A DNA stretch of 21,216 nucleotides, taken from JBHIET01 sp046760785 (GTDB taxonomy: Bacteria > Chloroflexota > Anaerolineae > B4-G1). The notes below the pieces were generated by a model. The model saw nothing but the letters and a program-made list of their open reading frames with translations. It did no database searches and had not been told where the DNA came from. Position numbers and translations under genes: made by a program. Of this stretch, positions 19,313-21,216 are shown piece by piece; the stretch's first letter is position 1, and every line of letters begins with the position of its first letter. The DNA lies in contig JBHIET010000059.1 in the NCBI GenBank assembly GCA_046760785.1, positions 1-21,216 of the forward strand. The letters run 5' to 3'.

Positions 19313-21054
19313 GCCAACTAACCAACCAACCAACCAACCATCCATCCATCACCCTCGAGACCGTCCTGTGGGCTCTCATTGCCCTCATCGCCCTTGCGCT
19401 TCGCTTGTCCCACCTAGACGCGGCTCCCCTCAACGTCCGCGAGGCCCGCGAAGCGATGCTCGCCTGGCGGAGTGTAACCGGGCAGGGGATGCCCCAGGCA
19501 GACTACAGTCCGCTGCTCTTCGCGGCGAACGCGCTGCTGTTCGCCCTCTGTGGCGCAGGTGACGGACTAGCCCGCTTGTGGCCGGCTCTGTTCGGCAGCG
19601 CGCTGGCGCTCACACCGCTTCTGCTGCGACGGCGCATTGGGCGCGTGGGCGCCTTGGTGACCGGGACGTACCTGGCCTTCTCTCCGACGGCGCTCTTCGC
19701 CTCGCGCCAACTGGACGGTGCGGTGGTGGCTGCCGTGGGCGGGATGGTTCTGCTGGGCGGGCTGGCCCGTTTCTTCGACACAGAGAGGCGTCCTTGGCTC
19801 ACCCTCTCGGCCGGGGGCCTGGCGCTGGCTGTGACGAGCAGTCCATCGGCCTACGGGCTGTTGCTGGCGCTGGGCTTGGCCTGGCTGGGCCTCGCCTGGG
19901 CTTGGCCTGGTAAACACGTTTCACGTCTCACGTTTCATGTTTCACACTCCTTCCTGGTGTTCCTGCTCACCGCCCTGGCGCTTTCGACCGGACTGGGGTG
20001 GAATCTGTCCGGGTTGGGGGCCGCGGGCGATTTATTGCCGGCCTGGATCGCTCGCTTCGGTCCGGTGTCGAACCCTGCCCCGTCGGCCTTAACCATCATA
20101 GCTATCTACGAGCCCTTGGCCCTGCTTTTCGGCCTTGGTGGACTGGTAGGGGCCATCCGGCGTGTCCACCGTTTTGGCGCGCTGCTGGGAATGTGGGCGG
20201 GCCTGGAAGCCCTGCTGCTGACCCTGATGCCGGGCCGGGTGGTGCTGGACACGTTGTGGGTTATCCTCCCGCTGGCGATGCTCACCGGCATTGCGATGGA
20301 ATGGCTCGTACAGAGCCTGCGGCGGTGGGGAGCATGGCTCGGCGAAGGTCTGTACGTCCCTGTGGTGCTGATCCTGTGGGTGCATACTTATTTGGTACTC
20401 GCACGCTACGCAGAACGTGGCATCCCCACGGACCTGGTCATGGTATTGTTGGTGGCTATCTTACAGGTCTTGCTGGCGACGATCTTTGCGCTGGCGATGA
20501 GATTTGACGCCGCGTTGCGCGGTGTTGTCGTGGGCACGGGCATCCTGCTCCTGGCGCTCACACTCTCAGCAGGGTGGAGGGTCGCTTATGTGCGCCCGGC
20601 CGACCCACGGGAACCCCTGGTGCGCGAACCCACCGCCGTCGAAGTGCGCGACCTGGTGCGGACGCTGCGCGATCTCTCGTGGCATGAGACGGGCATACCG
20701 ACGGTGCTACCGTTCACGTTCGAGGCCGCCCCCGATTCGGTCCTGGCCTGGTACCTGCGCGACTTCAGCGCTGCCCGCCGGGTCGAAAGCGTGGAGGAAG
20801 CGGAGGAGACTGACCGGGTGCTGGTGACCTCGCGGCGCGACCTGGAGCTGACAGGTGACGTGGCCTTTGCGGGGCAGGATTTCGCCCTGCGTCGCAGTTG
20901 GAATCTGGCCGAGATCGGCTGCACCTGGGAGTGGCCACCTCACTGCAACGCTGCCGTCAAGTGGTTGCTTCTCCGGCGTGCGCCGTCGTTGCCCGTGGCT
21001 GATCAATGGGCCGTGCTCTGGCTGCGCCAGGATATGGTTGAGACTGGGGACTAG
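19309..21054 (+). CDS. GT-C membrane protein resembling TIGR03663/Agl23
   Basis: A 581-residue polytopic membrane protein with the GT39-like N-terminal layout: LRLSHLDAAPLNVREAREAM in the first external loop, then GDGLARLWPALFGSALALTPLLL and SPTALFASRQLDGAV. The usual Asp of the Asp-Glu motif is not evident; Glu is kept in REARE. Members of TIGR03663 often sit near DUF2298 genes, as here, which supports the call. A soluble domain (about residues 430-581) closes the protein. The start ATG overlaps the upstream stop (ATGA). An AACC array begins four codons later, so unit loss or gain would shut the gene off; a heptamer array (19916-19950) fills a later loop. The stop codon lies in a third short repeat. 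Function is not established. Confidence 0.78.
   Translation: MSQLTNQPTNHPSITLETVLWALIALIALALRLSHLDAAPLNVREAREAMLAWRSVTGQGMPQADYSPLLFAANALLFALCGAGDGLARLWPALFGSALALTPLLLRRRIGRVGALVTGTYLAFSPTALFASRQLDGAVVAAVGGMVLLGGLARFFDTERRPWLTLSAGGLALAVTSSPSAYGLLLALGLAWLGLAWAWPGKHVSRLTFHVSHSFLVFLLTALALSTGLGWNLSGLGAAGDLLPAWIARFGPVSNPAPSALTIIAIYEPLALLFGLGGLVGAIRRVHRFGALLGMWAGLEALLLTLMPGRVVLDTLWVILPLAMLTGIAMEWLVQSLRRWGAWLGEGLYVPVVLILWVHTYLVLARYAERGIPTDLVMVLLVAILQVLLATIFALAMRFDAALRGVVVGTGILLLALTLSAGWRVAYVRPADPREPLVREPTAVEVRDLVRTLRDLSWHETGIPTVLPFTFEAAPDSVLAWYLRDFSAARRVESVEEAEETDRVLVTSRRDLELTGDVAFAGQDFALRRSWNLAEIGCTWEWPPHCNAAVKWLLLRRAPSLPVADQWAVLWLRQDMVETGD
19320..19347. repeat. Tetranucleotide array at gene start (AACC x5, ATCC x2)
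   Basis: Five perfect AACC units followed by two ATCC units start eleven bases after the A of the ATG at 19309 and encode LTNQPTNHPSI. Four-base arrays at this position act as translational on/off switches in some pathogens (known for CCAA repeats in Haemophilus). Whether this one varies is not known. Confidence 0.95.
19916..19950. repeat. Heptamer array (ACGTTTC), 5 units
   Basis: Five units close to ACGTTTC encode HVSRLTFHVSHS between two membrane segments of the Agl23-like protein. The peptide is nearly the same as that from the array at 10596 in another gene, although the two genes are not otherwise similar at this point. Confidence 0.92.
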
Positions 21055-21062
21055 GGATTGAG
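21042..21062. repeat. Short heptamer repeat over stop codon (GACTGGG type)
   Basis: Three seven-base units (GACTGGG, GACTAGG, GATTGAG) span the end of the last gene; the second supplies its TAG stop. The repeat is short and could be chance, but it matches the pattern of arrays at gene ends elsewhere in the window. Confidence 0.45.
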
Positions 21063-21166
21063 CGATTGTCATTCGCGTAGTCATTATGGTGGGCAGGTAG
21101 GACTTGATTGCTTTCTCTGAACTCATCTCAGGCTATGCGAACGAAGACGTAGGGCATAGGACATTA

Positions 21167-21216
21167 AGCCTAGATTTCGCACTCCGCTAGCAGCTAAATC
21201 AGGCCAGTCGTCCTGA
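21167..21216. repeat. Right copy of 50-bp terminal inverted repeat
   Basis: This is the exact reverse complement of 2-51. Between the last stop codon and this repeat (21055-21166) I see no gene and no clear terminator. The repeat ends flush with the window, so it may continue beyond it. Confidence 0.95.

Noticed and set aside
1..21216. The window as a circular plasmid or a phage genome
   Set aside because: The ends are inverted, not direct, repeats, so they do not imply circularity. There are no replication, capsid, terminase or integrase genes.

Overview
The window is GC-rich and every convincing gene reads left to right. The best guess for the source is a member of the Chloroflexota (Anaerolineae-like). 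The main reason is two proteins of the DUF2298 ('Chlor_Arch_YYY') family, which is known mainly from Chloroflexi and some Archaea. Dispersed palindromes and short tandem repeats, some inside genes, fit the same kind of genome. This is inference; there is no rRNA or other phylogenetic marker here.

Layout. A perfect 50-bp inverted repeat forms the two ends (2-51 and 21167-21216). Positions 52-511 hold no convincing gene, only small hairpins and a larger inverted repeat. An extended -10 promoter (512-540) drives a tightly packed transcription unit that starts with a GTG only about 9 bases past the -10 box, so the mRNA is probably leaderless. That unit encodes a flippase-like LPG-synthase-TM/UPF0104 membrane protein, a CDP-paratose/tyvelose-2-epimerase-like SDR with a DUF559 nuclease-like domain fused to its C-terminus, a GT4 glycosyltransferase, a decayed AbiEii-type toxin-antitoxin remnant, a SAM methyltransferase, three paralogous GT-C (GT39/PMT-like) membrane proteins, and a giant GT39-DUF2298 fusion (about 1478 aa). 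After a 130-base gap holding a palindrome and a possible promoter comes a second unit: an ECF sigma factor, a zinc-finger (ZAS) anti-sigma factor with one membrane segment, a single-domain DUF2298 protein, and a GT-C protein resembling TIGR03663/Agl23.

How they fit together. Sugar-nucleotide epimerisation, a cytoplasmic GT-B enzyme, a flippase-like protein and a battery of GT-C proteins (which use polyprenyl-phosphate sugars outside the membrane) suggest assembly of a surface glycan or glycoprotein, with archaeal-like components. The sigma/anti-sigma pair sits between the two DUF2298 genes and may regulate the set.

The most unusual feature is a set of short tandem repeats (7-mers and 4-mers) inside the GT-C and DUF2298 genes. 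Because 7 and 4 are not multiples of 3, each array gives the same cyclic peptide in all three frames, and the units used have no stop codon on the coding strand. Nearly every array falls in a polar, basic loop between membrane segments. A unit gain or loss would shift the downstream frame, so some arrays, especially the AACC array just after the start codon of the last gene, are candidates for phase variation of surface glycosylation. Three palindromic GC-rich elements also recur; two of them bracket the DUF559 domain as if it had been delivered as a mobile module.
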